In this document: piece after piece, positions 1 to 9,005 of the stretch | Layout of the letters: the number at the start of each line of letters is the position of its first letter | Position numbering within the stretch: the first letter of the stretch is position 1 | Notes under the pieces: model-generated | Told to the model about the DNA's origin: nothing | What the model saw: the letters and a program-made list of their open reading frames with translations, nothing else | Databases searched by the model: none | Program-made: the position numbers and the translations under genes | Source: UBA4416 sp943362175 | GTDB lineage: Bacteria; Bacteroidota; Bacteroidia; B-17B0; Aurantibacillaceae | NCBI GenBank assembly: GCA_943362175.1 | Contig: CALRIU020000015.1 | Location: 59,644 to 123,643 of the forward strand | Length of the DNA stretch: 64,000 bases | Direction of reading: 5' to 3'

Positions 1-799
1 GCCTATTGTAATAATCCGCGATCTGTGAAAAAGGCACCCTGCCTGTAAACACCACGTCGGCTGTCAGCCCAAGCTCTTCCGTTAATTGCCTGAGGGCCTG
101 TGCCTGCGAGCCTTCCCCGATGATCAGCAGTTTGATGTTTCTCTGTGCCTGCCTCGCTTTTAAGGCGGCAAAGGCCCTGATCAGCACGTCGGTATTGTAG
201 AGGCTTTCCAGTGGCTTGATGCTTCCATAGACGAAAGCTCCTGCTTGCATCACACTTTCCACCGCTTTCTTCCGGAAAGTGTCCGTATCCACACCAAAAG
301 GAATGACCTGCACGGGCTTATCCGTAACGGGTTTCAGGTAGTCTTTGATGGTAAAAGAGGTCGCACAGATGGCATCGGCCTTGCGGAGGTTGTACTTCAG
401 CATGGCGCGGTTCAGGATATTCTTTTGCGGAAACTTCATCACATCGGTTCCCCAGGCAGAGATCACCAAAGGATGAAAGCGGCTTAAAGCCCCGATGAGC
501 CCGTAACTGGTGGCATAATGGGCATGCAGTACATCCGGCCCGAACTGCCTGATGGCTTTTTTCAATAATCCCACATGCTTCAGGTAAGAGAGCTTACCCG
601 TGTCCGACGAAGCGCCCAGCTGCTCCGCAGGCTCATACAGGAGCGTAATCCGGGCTTTTCCTTCATACCAGGGATAAGAGGCCTTGTTAAAGCTGAAGAT
701 CCCTACTTCCAAGCCATGTGCGGCTAGCCCGAGCGCCCACTTTTCGGTGTGCTCGGAATAGGTATCCGCTAATAACAGTATTCTCAGGGCCTGGGGCAT
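1..799 (-). CDS. Glycosyltransferase family 4, 3' end cut by window edge
   Basis: The minus-strand frame opens at ATG 799 and stays open to base 1, giving 266 visible codons. It begins MPQALRILLLADTYSEHTEK and shows a GT-B layout: an N-terminal Rossmann half with LHAHYATSYGL and a SAWGTDVMKFP motif near residue 120, then VIPFGVDTDTF followed by the start of the nucleotide-sugar half (LLIIGEGSQ). HAHYA and IPFGVD are typical of GT4 enzymes, which transfer a sugar from an activated donor to a growing surface glycan. The catalytic EX7E region lies beyond the left edge. It is divergent from the next gene (start 915) and is probably part of the same polysaccharide locus. The donor and acceptor cannot be inferred. 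Confidence 0.88.
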   Translation of the reverse strand, partial: MPQALRILLLADTYSEHTEKWALGLAAHGLEVGIFSFNKASYPWYEGKARITLLYEPAEQLGASSDTGKLSYLKHVGLLKKAIRQFGPDVLHAHYATSYGLIGALSRFHPLVISAWGTDVMKFPQKNILNRAMLKYNLRKADAICATSFTIKDYLKPVTDKPVQVIPFGVDTDTFRKKAVESVMQAGAFVYGSIKPLESLYNTDVLIRAFAALKARQAQRNIKLLIIGEGSQAQALRQLTEELGLTADVVFTGRVPFSQIADYYNR

Positions 800-897
800 T
801 TTCTAAAATTAAGCGCTATAAAGATAAGCTTCCCTGCTTTAGAAAAAGGTTATAAACACGGGGATTTTAAAATGTTAGGGTCTTCCGGCAAAAACAC

Positions 898-906
898 TAA
901 TTTTGC
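898..906 (+). promoter_or_regulatory. -7 promoter box TAATTTTGC
   Basis: This matches the Bacteroidota -7 consensus TAnnTTTGC exactly and ends 8 bases before the GTG at 915. An alternative TTG start at 903 would lie inside the box, so the GTG is the better start and the transcript would be almost leaderless. No clear -33 TTG is visible. Confidence 0.55.
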
Positions 907-914
907 AGCATTAC

Positions 915-2063
915 GTGAATTTACCCAAAAAGATAGCCTATATCACGGTTTCTGATCCCAGGGACAAGCATGCCTGGAGTGGAACCAACCATTATATCTG
1001 GAAAGCGCTCGAAAAACGCTTTGGCCATGTAGACCTGCTGGGTCCTGATGAACCTGTTTTCGTGACTTTTTTATGCAAGGTCATCCACGGCATCTCTTTG
1101 TACCTGTTCAAAAAACGCTTCGACTACCGCAATTCCACGATCTATGCGAAGGCCTGCGGCCGCCTGTTCGGGAAGAAGCTGAAAGGGAAGCATTACGACC
1201 TGATCGTATCGCCCGCCGGCATTGCCTACATAGCTTACCTGAAAACCGATGTGCCTATTGTGTTCGTCGGCGACCGTATCATTGCCAACTCCCTGAACTA
1301 CCATACCATCATCAGCAATTTATGGAAATGGTCGGAGCGCCAGAGCCTGAAAACGGAAGGCATCGCCCTGCGCCGGACAGCCCTGAATATCCTGTCTTCG
1401 CACTGGGCAGCCGATTATGCCGTTTCGCATTACAAGCTTGCCCCAAAAACCACGCTTGTTCTGCCTTTTGGAGCCAATATGGACCAGACACCATCGGCAG
1501 AGTATGTATTTTCACACCGCCAAAAAAGCGAGGTCTGCAAGCTTCTGCTGGTAGGTACCTACTGGAAAAACAAAGGCGCTGATATTGCGGTCAATGCGCT
1601 GCATGCACTATTACAAAAGGGAATAAAGGCGCAGCTCACTATCGTCGGCTGCGAGCCCGAAACGCCATTGAATGATCCGGATGTGACGGTCATTCCCTTT
1701 CTCAATAAAAATACGGCGGAAGGCCGAAAGGAATTAGAGGATTTATTTCTGAGCCATTCTTTTTTTATCCTTCCTACCCGCTTCGATTGCACGCCGATCG
1801 TATTCTGCGAGGCCAGCATGTACGGTCTGCCTGTGCTCTCTGCCAACACCGGCGGCGTGGCCGGGCATGTGAAAGAAGGAACAAACGGTTATTTAGTGGA
1901 TTACCATGATAAAGGCGAAGGATATGCCTCATTGGTAGCCAAAATTTGGAAAGATGAGGATCGTTACTTAAAATTGCAAAAGACCGCCCGCGAATTATTT
2001 GACAACGAACTGAACTGGAATAGCTGGGTGCAACATCTTGAAAGCGCATTAATCCGTATTTAA
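915..2063 (+). CDS. Glycosyltransferase family 4
   Basis: This is a GT-B fold glycosyltransferase of 382 aa from GTG 915. A start at TTG 903 is possible but falls in the promoter box. The N-terminal half carries KIAYITVSDP and the C-terminal half LLLVGTYWKNKGAD, VGCEPE and FDCTPIVFCEASMYG near residue 300. That last motif corresponds to the EX7E catalytic/donor-binding signature with Asp in place of the first Glu. TGGVAGHV and a G-NGYLV segment follow, as usual in GT4. It is followed after 3 bp by an epimerase, so the two are cotranscribed. It probably adds one sugar to the surface glycan built by this cluster. Donor and linkage are unknown. Confidence 0.85.
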   Translation: MNLPKKIAYITVSDPRDKHAWSGTNHYIWKALEKRFGHVDLLGPDEPVFVTFLCKVIHGISLYLFKKRFDYRNSTIYAKACGRLFGKKLKGKHYDLIVSPAGIAYIAYLKTDVPIVFVGDRIIANSLNYHTIISNLWKWSERQSLKTEGIALRRTALNILSSHWAADYAVSHYKLAPKTTLVLPFGANMDQTPSAEYVFSHRQKSEVCKLLLVGTYWKNKGADIAVNALHALLQKGIKAQLTIVGCEPETPLNDPDVTVIPFLNKNTAEGRKELEDLFLSHSFFILPTRFDCTPIVFCEASMYGLPVLSANTGGVAGHVKEGTNGYLVDYHDKGEGYASLVAKIWKDEDRYLKLQKTARELFDNELNWNSWVQHLESALIRI

Positions 2064-2066
2064 ATC

Positions 2067-2993
2067 ATGGAGAACATAAACATTGCAATTATCGGCTCCA
2101 ACGGATTTATCGGAAGGCACCTCACGGAAAGACTCCTGGCGGAAAAGAACATCAAGCTGTTTTTATTCGGAAAAAATGAGGCCAGCACCTTTGATTCCTC
2201 CATTCCTTATAAAAAACTCGACCCTGATAACAAAGCGCAATTAGTCGCCGATTTCAGCCAGATCGATTTCATCTATTACCTCGCTTCCGAAACCATCCCG
2301 TCGACCAGCTGGGAAAACCCGGTGATGGACATCGAGAAGAACCTTTTGCCATTCATCCGCTTCACGGAAAGTATTGCACAGCTCTCTGTCAAAAAGATCA
2401 TCTTCATTTCGAGCGGCGGTACGGTGTATGGCGCGACGGATCACATGGTGGACGAACACTCTTTTACCAATCCTTTTTCTCCTTATGGGATCGTGAAGCT
2501 CACGATGGAGCATTTTCTAAATTACTTCAACGTCAAATACCAGCTCAACTTCGATATCTACCGGGTTTCCAACGTCTACGGCGAAGGCCAGAATACCGGT
2601 AAAGGCATTGGCCTGATCAACACCTTTATCGAAAAGATCATTACGGAAAAAAAGATCTATATCTTCGGCGACGGAAAAAACGTACGCAATTACTTATACG
2701 TAAAAGACCTGGCTGAGCTGATGCTGACCTCGCTTCACCGGGATGTGAGCATCGCTGAAATTTACAATACGTCTTCGAATGCCACGCTTACGGTAAATGA
2801 GATTGCGGAGATCATGAAAAACATTCTTCCTGAATCTTTTGAGATTGCATACAGGGAAGCACGCCAGAGCGACAACTCCGCCATTCACCTCGACAACTCC
2901 AAGATCGTACAGGCAAACCCGGATTTCCATTTTACAGAGATTGAAGAAGGGATTTTAAAGACCTATCAGCATATTAAGGGTTTGGGGGGTTAA
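2067..2993 (+). CDS. NAD-dependent nucleotide-sugar epimerase/dehydratase
   Basis: An extended short-chain dehydrogenase of 308 aa. The N-terminal NAD-binding motif is IIGSNGFIGRHL (residues about 7-18). The catalytic serine region reads FISSGGTVYG and the YxxxK pair is in SPYGIVKLTMEHF. GDGKNVRNYLYVKDLAE resembles the substrate-binding segment of UDP-glucose 4-epimerase and dTDP-glucose dehydratase relatives. These enzymes act in the cytoplasm on nucleotide-activated sugars. The 3-bp gap to the preceding glycosyltransferase suggests that it supplies a donor sugar for the same glycan. The exact reaction (epimerase, reductase or dehydratase) cannot be fixed from sequence alone. Confidence 0.85.
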   Translation: MENINIAIIGSNGFIGRHLTERLLAEKNIKLFLFGKNEASTFDSSIPYKKLDPDNKAQLVADFSQIDFIYYLASETIPSTSWENPVMDIEKNLLPFIRFTESIAQLSVKKIIFISSGGTVYGATDHMVDEHSFTNPFSPYGIVKLTMEHFLNYFNVKYQLNFDIYRVSNVYGEGQNTGKGIGLINTFIEKIITEKKIYIFGDGKNVRNYLYVKDLAELMLTSLHRDVSIAEIYNTSSNATLTVNEIAEIMKNILPESFEIAYREARQSDNSAIHLDNSKIVQANPDFHFTEIEEGILKTYQHIKGLGG

Positions 2994-3112
2994 ACCAAAC
3001 ATCCTTCACAGGGATCATCGCTTTGGTTGATGATGATATTGAGCAATACTCTGGGTAACATGCCGCTCCCTAAAATCAAATCATAGATATAGTTAGTTAA
3101 AATGAATGTTTG

Positions 3113-3232
3113 GCTCCTACGGAGCAAAGCCTTTTTATTATGATTAGGATGTTTAGTATTATCAATTGCTCCGTAGGAGCAAAACATTATTAATGACATA
3201 CGGCAAAAAATATCAGTGGCTCCTTAGGAGCC
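3113..3232. repeat. Three copies of a GGCTCCnTAGGAGCC palindrome
   Basis: Three short palindromes lie in the gap between convergent genes: GCTCCTACGGAGC (3113-3125), GCTCCGTAGGAGC (3168-3180) and GGCTCCTTAGGAGCC (3218-3232). Copies two and three are followed by an A-rich AAACATT tag. Copy one is in the opposite orientation, with AATGTTT before it. The rest of 2994-3311 shows no gene. They look like REP-type elements and may fold as hairpins at the ends of the two flanking transcripts. Confidence 0.75.
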
Positions 3233-3311
3233 AAACATTCTGCCTCTTATAGATAACACAAAGCATGATCTCTTTGGTTCCCTTTGTTGTATATCTTTTG
3301 ATGTGGTTCAT

Positions 3312-4340
3312 CTAAGCCCTTTTCCTGAACCGGCGAACCAGGCATTTGGCAAGCAATTTCAAGCTGCTTTGAGGATTGTAGCTTCTTAATTCTGATTTCC
3401 TGTATTTCCCGAAAGCCCACAGGCCAAGCGTGGTGTAGCCACAGGCTGTATACCATTTGTAAGAAAGCACCTCCTTAAAAATTCCTGGAGCGATGCGTTT
3501 GGATTGATCGTTTTGTACGATCAGCTTTTCCAGGAATTGCTCCAACAGGTCGAGCTGCTCTTTTTTGTCGAACAGCCGGTGGGCGGCCATCTGCGACAAG
3601 AGCTCAACTTCCTGCTCTGTGTAGGAAAAGCCCAGCTTACCGAGCAATTCTTTTCTGACCCTGCTTGCGGAAAGCTGCTGCTGTTCGCTGTGCTTCTGCG
3701 TGACCTGCGACGCGTGGATCCTGTAGCGGAACAGCAAACGGTGGACAGCCGAAAATTTAGTTTGCAGGATGAGCTTGCTCCAAAGTTCGTAATCTTCCGA
3801 ATGATGGTAGCCGGGATTAAACACCGGATCGAGGTCCTCCAGGACGGATCTTCTCAGCATCAGCGAAGGATGTACTACCGAAGAGTTAAAGATCATCTGG
3901 CTCAGGATTTCATCATGATCGGAAAGGGCACGGAACGATTGCTCTCCCGACTCGCTGAACTGTGTGTAATCGCAGCCGCAAACGCCAATCTCCGGATGCT
4001 GCTCCATAAAAGCGACCTGCTCTGCAATACGTTCCTGCATGCAGATATCATCGGCATCCATGCGTGCCACGTATTTTCCCTTACAGGCAGAGAGCCCGTA
4101 GTTCAAAGAATAGATCAATCCTTTATTTTCGGAATTCACCAGTAGCCTGATGCGGGAATCGTCGTAGGATAATAAAAGATCTTCGCTACCATCGGTCGAG
4201 CCATCGTTGACGAGCACAACTTCCAGGTTATGATACGTTTGCAGTAAAATGCTGTTCATGGCCTCCTTCAAATGCTTCTCAGCATTGTACACCGGCATGA
4301 GCACCGATACCAACGGTTGTGAATTTACAGCTTCACCCAT
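3312..4340 (-). CDS. Glycosyltransferase family 2
   Basis: A GT-A type transferase of 342 aa. LVSVLMPVYNAEKHL (residues 10-24) opens the nucleotide-binding fold, VNDGSTDGSEDLL follows, and the metal-binding DxD equivalent is RMDADDI (about 93-99). HHSEDYELWSKL in the middle matches the ED motif of bacterial rhamnosyl/glucosyl GT2 enzymes. It is the last gene of the minus-strand glycan operon and overlaps the fucosyltransferase gene by 16 bp, which suggests translational coupling. The sugar donor is not identifiable. Confidence 0.88.
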   Translation of the reverse strand: MGEAVNSQPLVSVLMPVYNAEKHLKEAMNSILLQTYHNLEVVLVNDGSTDGSEDLLLSYDDSRIRLLVNSENKGLIYSLNYGLSACKGKYVARMDADDICMQERIAEQVAFMEQHPEIGVCGCDYTQFSESGEQSFRALSDHDEILSQMIFNSSVVHPSLMLRRSVLEDLDPVFNPGYHHSEDYELWSKLILQTKFSAVHRLLFRYRIHASQVTQKHSEQQQLSASRVRKELLGKLGFSYTEQEVELLSQMAAHRLFDKKEQLDLLEQFLEKLIVQNDQSKRIAPGIFKEVLSYKWYTACGYTTLGLWAFGKYRKSELRSYNPQSSLKLLAKCLVRRFRKRA

Positions 4341-5200
4341 GAGGCAGGAATAATATCGGCGGTATTAACGGAGGTGTCCAGGAACCATTGTTTGGGTGCT
4401 ACAACCATTTTATCTGCCTTACTGTTGAGCCAGGCTCCCCACCAGCTAAAGCTGCTGTTGGCAATGATATGGTGCTGGCATTGGCTCATGAGGTACATGT
4501 CCTCGTAAGCCGTGTGGGTTTCCATAAAGTGTACAGGGTGATCGAATGTCAGGTGCTCCTTACACCAGGCGATATCGTCGGAAAACACAAAGAGCTCCAG
4601 GCCTTTCTGCGATTGGGCAATATACTTAACGGCATCACGGTAATATTCCGGCGGACATAAGCCGTGGAATTTATTGGCGGAAGGATTGCTCACATAATCG
4701 CCGCGCCTGACATGGAGCGATACGGCATTGCAGGCGGTTACTTTTTCTTTGAGGTGCCTGCAGGCATCCGTCACGCTATCGCGGAAACGAAAATCCTTGC
4801 GGATCTCTGCCTCGTAGTCTTTGAAATAGGTTTCACTCTGCCAGAAGCCTTGCAGGTAGGTGTTCTTAGGGTACCTGGCAAATCCGGGATGATAGGCCGA
4901 TCCGCTTTCCACGGCATTCAGGGTATTGAACAGAAAAGGCAATCGCCTCTGCAGCTCACGCTTGATGCGGTTGCCATCGCCTTCGGTAAAAGGCTCCAGC
5001 TCCTTATCGCTGGCTACCTGGATTCCGGAAGCAAAGATGCCAAGCTCATAGGCGCGCTGTGTGTATTTATCGCCGGCCTTTTTATTCAGCTCCGACAGGT
5101 CGACCTTTACCTCCACGCCATGACGGCAGGCCAGCGCTTTTCCTGCTGCATACTGAAACATCTGGTTTCCGAGACCGCCTATGAGTTTGGTAATGATCAT
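4325..5200 (-). CDS. Alpha-1,2-fucosyltransferase (GT11)
   Basis: A 291-aa protein with the GT11 hallmarks: GGLGNQMFQYA at residues 8-18, the GDP-fucose-binding HVRRGDYV at 163-170, and the C-terminal ANSSFSWWGAWLN segment. This family transfers fucose from GDP-fucose, usually in alpha-1,2 linkage to galactose, on bacterial O-antigens and capsules. The length is normal. The gene overlaps both neighbours (16 bp downstream, 4 bp upstream), so it is part of the operon. It implies a fucosylated surface glycan. No GDP-fucose synthesis gene is visible in the window. Confidence 0.9.
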   Translation of the reverse strand: MIITKLIGGLGNQMFQYAAGKALACRHGVEVKVDLSELNKKAGDKYTQRAYELGIFASGIQVASDKELEPFTEGDGNRIKRELQRRLPFLFNTLNAVESGSAYHPGFARYPKNTYLQGFWQSETYFKDYEAEIRKDFRFRDSVTDACRHLKEKVTACNAVSLHVRRGDYVSNPSANKFHGLCPPEYYRDAVKYIAQSQKGLELFVFSDDIAWCKEHLTFDHPVHFMETHTAYEDMYLMSQCQHHIIANSSFSWWGAWLNSKADKMVVAPKQWFLDTSVNTADIIPASWVKL

Positions 5201-6369
5201 CCGTTCAAAAGATTAAGGTAGAGCTGTTCGTATTCTTTGGTAATGACTTCCCAGCTGTATTTTTGCTTCCAGATTGTGAAGGATTCTTCCGCCATCTGCT
5301 TGCGTTGTTGTTCATCCGCATAAAGCTGATTCAGCATCTTCACACCTTCCTCTACCTTCACATGGCTGAAACCGCCTTCATCCTTGGTGGTGGGCATGAT
5401 GAGCCCGCCTTTGGTCCATTGGGCGATCTCGGGCGTATTGCCGACATCGGTGGAAATAAAAGGAAGCTTCGCGGCCGCACATTCGAATAGTACAATGGGC
5501 GAGCACTCCACGTTGGATGGAAAAAGAAACAGGTTTGCCTGCTTGTAGGCCGCCACGGTGAACTTCCGTGGGAAATAATTAAAGATCACTTTCTTGCTGC
5601 TAAAGATCTTATTCATGAGCATCAGGAAAAACAACTTGGGATGCTTCACATACTGCCGTTTGAAATACTCATAGTTATTGCCGATCATCAGCAGCGTGGC
5701 ATGCTTTAGATTGGATCTCAAAAATAATTCGATGGCTTCCTTATGGCCTTTCCAGCCGGTATAAGAGCCAACCAGCAATAACAGGAAATCATCTTTCGGG
5801 ATCCCGAGCTCTTTGCGGACATCGATGGTGGTGCCGGGCAAAAACTCATCTTCCGCAGCGCCATTCGGAATCACGGTCATGTGCTTCACCTTGTTCTCTC
5901 GCGCAAAATTAATATCGCGGTAATCATGGCTCAGGTACACGTTCATATCGTAGCCATGGATCTGCGTTTTCATATCCTCGAAATACTCCCTGAACTCCGG
6001 CCAGTACAATCCTGAATAACCGGTAGGAACGGATACTTTTTTTGCTTTGATCCTTCCGAGGATCGGCAAGGCCAGGTTAGTAGCCCATTGCTGGGCGGCA
6101 AAAAACGTCACCACATCGGCATCAAGGTTCAGCAGGTAATCCACATAGCGCTGGTCTTCTTCACTTTCCACTTTCCTTGGGTTCCCGACGATCTTAAAGA
6201 CTTCAATCTTTACGCCGTTGAGCTCCGTGAAGTTACGGTCGGGATTGTAGCGTGTAGCCACTGTCACCTGGTGGCCCAGCTTCGCCAGGCGCTCTGAAAG
6301 CTGCTTCACCACTTCCTGCATGCCACCGACGTTAGGATGATAGGATTCTACACAGTGAACAATTTTCAT
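5197..6369 (-). CDS. Glycosyltransferase family 4
   Basis: A GT-B enzyme of 390 aa beginning MKIVHCVESYHPNVGGMQEV, the usual N-terminal glycine-rich acceptor-side motif. VIPNGAAEDEF precedes the donor half, where LLLVGSYTGWKGH and the EX7E signature ECSPIVLFECAAAKLPF (near residue 300) are seen, then STDVGNTPEI. It overlaps the fucosyltransferase start by 4 bp. It probably acts on the cytoplasmic face of the membrane, extending a lipid-linked glycan. Specificity is unknown. Confidence 0.88.
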   Translation of the reverse strand: MKIVHCVESYHPNVGGMQEVVKQLSERLAKLGHQVTVATRYNPDRNFTELNGVKIEVFKIVGNPRKVESEEDQRYVDYLLNLDADVVTFFAAQQWATNLALPILGRIKAKKVSVPTGYSGLYWPEFREYFEDMKTQIHGYDMNVYLSHDYRDINFARENKVKHMTVIPNGAAEDEFLPGTTIDVRKELGIPKDDFLLLLVGSYTGWKGHKEAIELFLRSNLKHATLLMIGNNYEYFKRQYVKHPKLFFLMLMNKIFSSKKVIFNYFPRKFTVAAYKQANLFLFPSNVECSPIVLFECAAAKLPFISTDVGNTPEIAQWTKGGLIMPTTKDEGGFSHVKVEEGVKMLNQLYADEQQRKQMAEESFTIWKQKYSWEVITKEYEQLYLNLLNG

Positions 6370-6420
6370 AGGTTGATATTTTTAATCACTGCTACTGATT
6401 GAAGCATGACTATTTTAATA

Positions 6421-7422
6421 TTATTCATTAATGACATTCGGGTGTAAGCCCTTTAATTTATTTTCCACTTTCAAAAAGAACAGCTGGATTTTATTCTCCG
6501 GAAACGCCCGTCTCTGGTTAATGTTCAGCCTGTAGAGGATAATCTTTTCATATTGTTTTTTTCTTCCGGCCACCAAATTCTTATCATTGGGATACAAGGC
6601 GCTGATCCGATCCGCAAATTCCTGTAAACCCAAAAATAAGGCTTTTCGCGACAGGCCCTTGCATTTCTCCGGCCGCCAGTGGTATAAGGCCGCCAGCTCG
6701 TGGTAGACCTCTTTCTTCTGCCCCATCAGGCTTTCCATGTTCAGGAGACTTTGGTTCAGTACGGCATCTTCCTTAAAATAGTTCGTGCTTTTGGATAAGC
6801 CCTTTTCATGATGCCTGTATTCCAGCAGCACATCCGGCAGGTTAGCCACATCGCCTTTCTCTGCAAAGCGCGACCACAGCTCGTAATCCTCGAAATACGA
6901 GCGGTCGGTATTGTAGCCGCCGATCAACTCAATCTCTTTCTTACGGAACATCACCGTGCTATGCACAAAGGGATTGTCGAACAGGAGATCGAACTTCAGC
7001 AGCGCCGGATGCGTGGCATGATCGTGCCGCTTGATAAAGGCCTGCGTATCGGAAAAGACGTTGGCCCTGGTGCCCAGCAATAATACCCGGGGGTGTGATT
7101 CCAGGTAGGCCACCTGCTTTTCAAAACGGTCGCGGTGCGCAATATCATCCTGGTCCTGGCGGGCGATGTATTTCCCGGTGCTAAGCTCCAGGCCTTTATT
7201 CAGGGTTCCTGCAAGCCCGATGTTTTTATGAAAGTGGTACCTGATCCGCGGATCCCGGTAAGACAAACAAATTTCTTCCGATGCATCGGATGAGCCATCG
7301 TTCAGGATCAGCAATTCGAAAGGCGCATAGCTTTGCGCCAGGATACTGTCTATCGCCTCCCGCAAATAAGCTTCGGCGTTATACAGCGGCATGATCACAC
7401 TCACCAATGGTTTTTCTGTCAT
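6421..7422 (-). CDS. Glycosyltransferase family 2
   Basis: A 333-aa GT-A enzyme. LVSVIMPLYNAEAYLREAID (residues 6-25) and LILNDGSSDASEE form the nucleotide-binding part. IARQDQDDIAHR near residue 92 is the DxD-type metal site and YFEDYELWSRFA is the downstream ED motif. It is similar in plan to the GT2 at 3312-4340 (both carry YNAEAYL/YNAEKHL and EDYELWS), so they may be paralogues acting on successive residues. It lies 4 bp after the preceding operon gene. Confidence 0.88.
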   Translation of the reverse strand: MTEKPLVSVIMPLYNAEAYLREAIDSILAQSYAPFELLILNDGSSDASEEICLSYRDPRIRYHFHKNIGLAGTLNKGLELSTGKYIARQDQDDIAHRDRFEKQVAYLESHPRVLLLGTRANVFSDTQAFIKRHDHATHPALLKFDLLFDNPFVHSTVMFRKKEIELIGGYNTDRSYFEDYELWSRFAEKGDVANLPDVLLEYRHHEKGLSKSTNYFKEDAVLNQSLLNMESLMGQKKEVYHELAALYHWRPEKCKGLSRKALFLGLQEFADRISALYPNDKNLVAGRKKQYEKIILYRLNINQRRAFPENKIQLFFLKVENKLKGLHPNVINE

Positions 7423-7426
7423 GTTC

Positions 7427-8266
7427 TTAACGGTTTATTCCGAGCTTATGTTTCAGCTTTCTGAAAAATTCTTCAGTCGCTGTTGGAATGCCTCTATGCT
7501 CAATGGTTTTCAGATGTTGCTTCAGGGCCCGTTTATCTTCTCCTGACAAAACGATTCCCTCTTTTTTCATCCACTCTTTAAAGTCCGTGAAGATCGCCTG
7601 GAACATATCCCAGACATCTCCTTTGTATTCCGACCTTACCGAGGTTTCAAAATGATCGGTGTAATTCACCAGGTTCTCATTTATGAAGCCAAAGTCCGCT
7701 TTGGTGGCTATGCGCAGCCACAGGGCATAATCTTCCGCTATCAGCTCCCACTCTACCGGAAACAAGGAAGTGCTTAGCAGGAGCTCTTTCCGGATCATCG
7801 CCGAGCTGCAGATCACCGAATTCTGGTGCATCAGGTCGCGCAGCGTAATAATCGTTTTATCGTAATGCACATAAGCTCCCACATTCGCTCCGTGTCTGAT
7901 CCGGGAGGCATTGGAACATACGGCTTTCAAATGTCGTTCCTTCGCAAAAGCCAGCTGCTTTTTTGTTTTTTCAGGCTCCCAGCTATCGTCGCTATCCAAA
8001 AAAGCCACCCAGTCGCCGGCGCTCTTTTCAATGCCGATGTTTCTCGGAATGGCCGGCCGGCCGTTCTTTCCGCAATCCAGCCATTTGACGGCAGGATGCT
8101 TCAGCTGCTCAATCAGCTCCCGGGAATTGTCCGTAGAGCCATCGTCACAGACCAGCACTTCCAAAACCGGCTCCTCTTGTTTCAATACACTTTCAACTGC
8201 TGCCACTAAATCGGTAGCGCGGTTGTATGTGGGGATTACGACCGATATAGACTCTTTACTTTGCAA
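7427..8266 (-). CDS. Glycosyltransferase family 2
   Basis: A 279-aa GT2. SISVVIPTYNRATDLVAAVE (residues 6-25) and LVCDDGSTDNSREL give the nucleotide-binding fold. WVAFLDSDDSWEPEKT near residue 90 is the DxD-type site and LIAEDYALWLRIA the ED motif. It overlaps the upstream methyltransferase gene by 11 bp. The protein belongs to the glycan operon. Donor and acceptor are unknown. Confidence 0.87.
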   Translation of the reverse strand: MQSKESISVVIPTYNRATDLVAAVESVLKQEEPVLEVLVCDDGSTDNSRELIEQLKHPAVKWLDCGKNGRPAIPRNIGIEKSAGDWVAFLDSDDSWEPEKTKKQLAFAKERHLKAVCSNASRIRHGANVGAYVHYDKTIITLRDLMHQNSVICSSAMIRKELLLSTSLFPVEWELIAEDYALWLRIATKADFGFINENLVNYTDHFETSVRSEYKGDVWDMFQAIFTDFKEWMKKEGIVLSGEDKRALKQHLKTIEHRGIPTATEEFFRKLKHKLGINR

Positions 8267-8900
8267 ACGATTTTTTCAGTTGGTTTTCAAAATTACCACA
8301 CCAGACCTTATGCATTTCTATTTCCGAAGGCCCCTGGTCTACCATATAATCCCTCAGGTATTCGGCGCCGTTTTTCAGGGCCTCCTCATAGCTCAGCGAT
8401 TTTACTTTCTTTCCGATCACTTCAATGTTGTACGTTCGCATGTGCGAATTCCGCTTGACCTCTGCTACCTCAAAGCCAAAAGCCGTGAAAATCTTCGTGA
8501 GCCTGTGTTTGGAATAGCCTTCGTAGTGTACGGCCCAGGATGCTTCCTGCGATCCGAAAATATGCCTTAAGCCAACCCCTTCATATTTGGTGCCATTCAG
8601 CATGGAAAAGTTCTTTTTGAAGGTCGTTTCAAAATCAGGCACCTCGATGTGCAGGACGCCACCCGGTTTCAGCCAGGAATTCCAGCCGGCCATAAAGGCG
8701 CAGGCCGCCATGCGCTCGAAATGTTCGAACACGTGGTGAAGCCTCACTTCACTAATGGTTCCTGGTTTATAGGTCAGTTCATACAGATTATGGAATTCAT
8801 CCGCCACACTTTTTTCCTGTATGGTATGTTCCGATAATGGAAAGTCGATGTTCACGTAGCCTTCCATGTATTTTAATCCGCAGCCTAAATGTAATTTCAT
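8256..8900 (-). CDS. SAM-dependent methyltransferase (class I)
   Basis: A 214-aa protein starting MKLHLGCGLKYMEGYVNIDF, the S-adenosylmethionine-binding motif I of class I methyltransferases. RLHHVFEHFE is the post-motif helix common in predicted sugar- or phosphate-group methyltransferases of polysaccharide clusters, and LKPGGVLHIEVPDFE is motif IV/post-IV. In ABC-transporter O-antigen systems a terminal methyl or methyl-phosphate group can stop chain growth and mark chains for export. Its position beside the Wzt-like ATPase fits that role, but this is inference. Confidence 0.75.
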   Translation of the reverse strand: MKLHLGCGLKYMEGYVNIDFPLSEHTIQEKSVADEFHNLYELTYKPGTISEVRLHHVFEHFERMAACAFMAGWNSWLKPGGVLHIEVPDFETTFKKNFSMLNGTKYEGVGLRHIFGSQEASWAVHYEGYSKHRLTKIFTAFGFEVAEVKRNSHMRTYNIEVIGKKVKSLSYEEALKNGAEYLRDYMVDQGPSEIEMHKVWCGNFENQLKKSFAK

Positions 8901-9005
8901 ATGTTGAGATTAGTGTTTTTTAATTGCCATTCCTGTATTGAGCCTGTCGAAGTATGGTATAGCCATGTTATCATCATTTAAATGTGTGTTTCCCTAAAAT
9001 GGCTA

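Noticed and set aside
903..914. TTG start of the GT4 gene
   Set aside because: The TTG is part of an exact -7 promoter box; GTG 915 is preferred, although no protein evidence exists.
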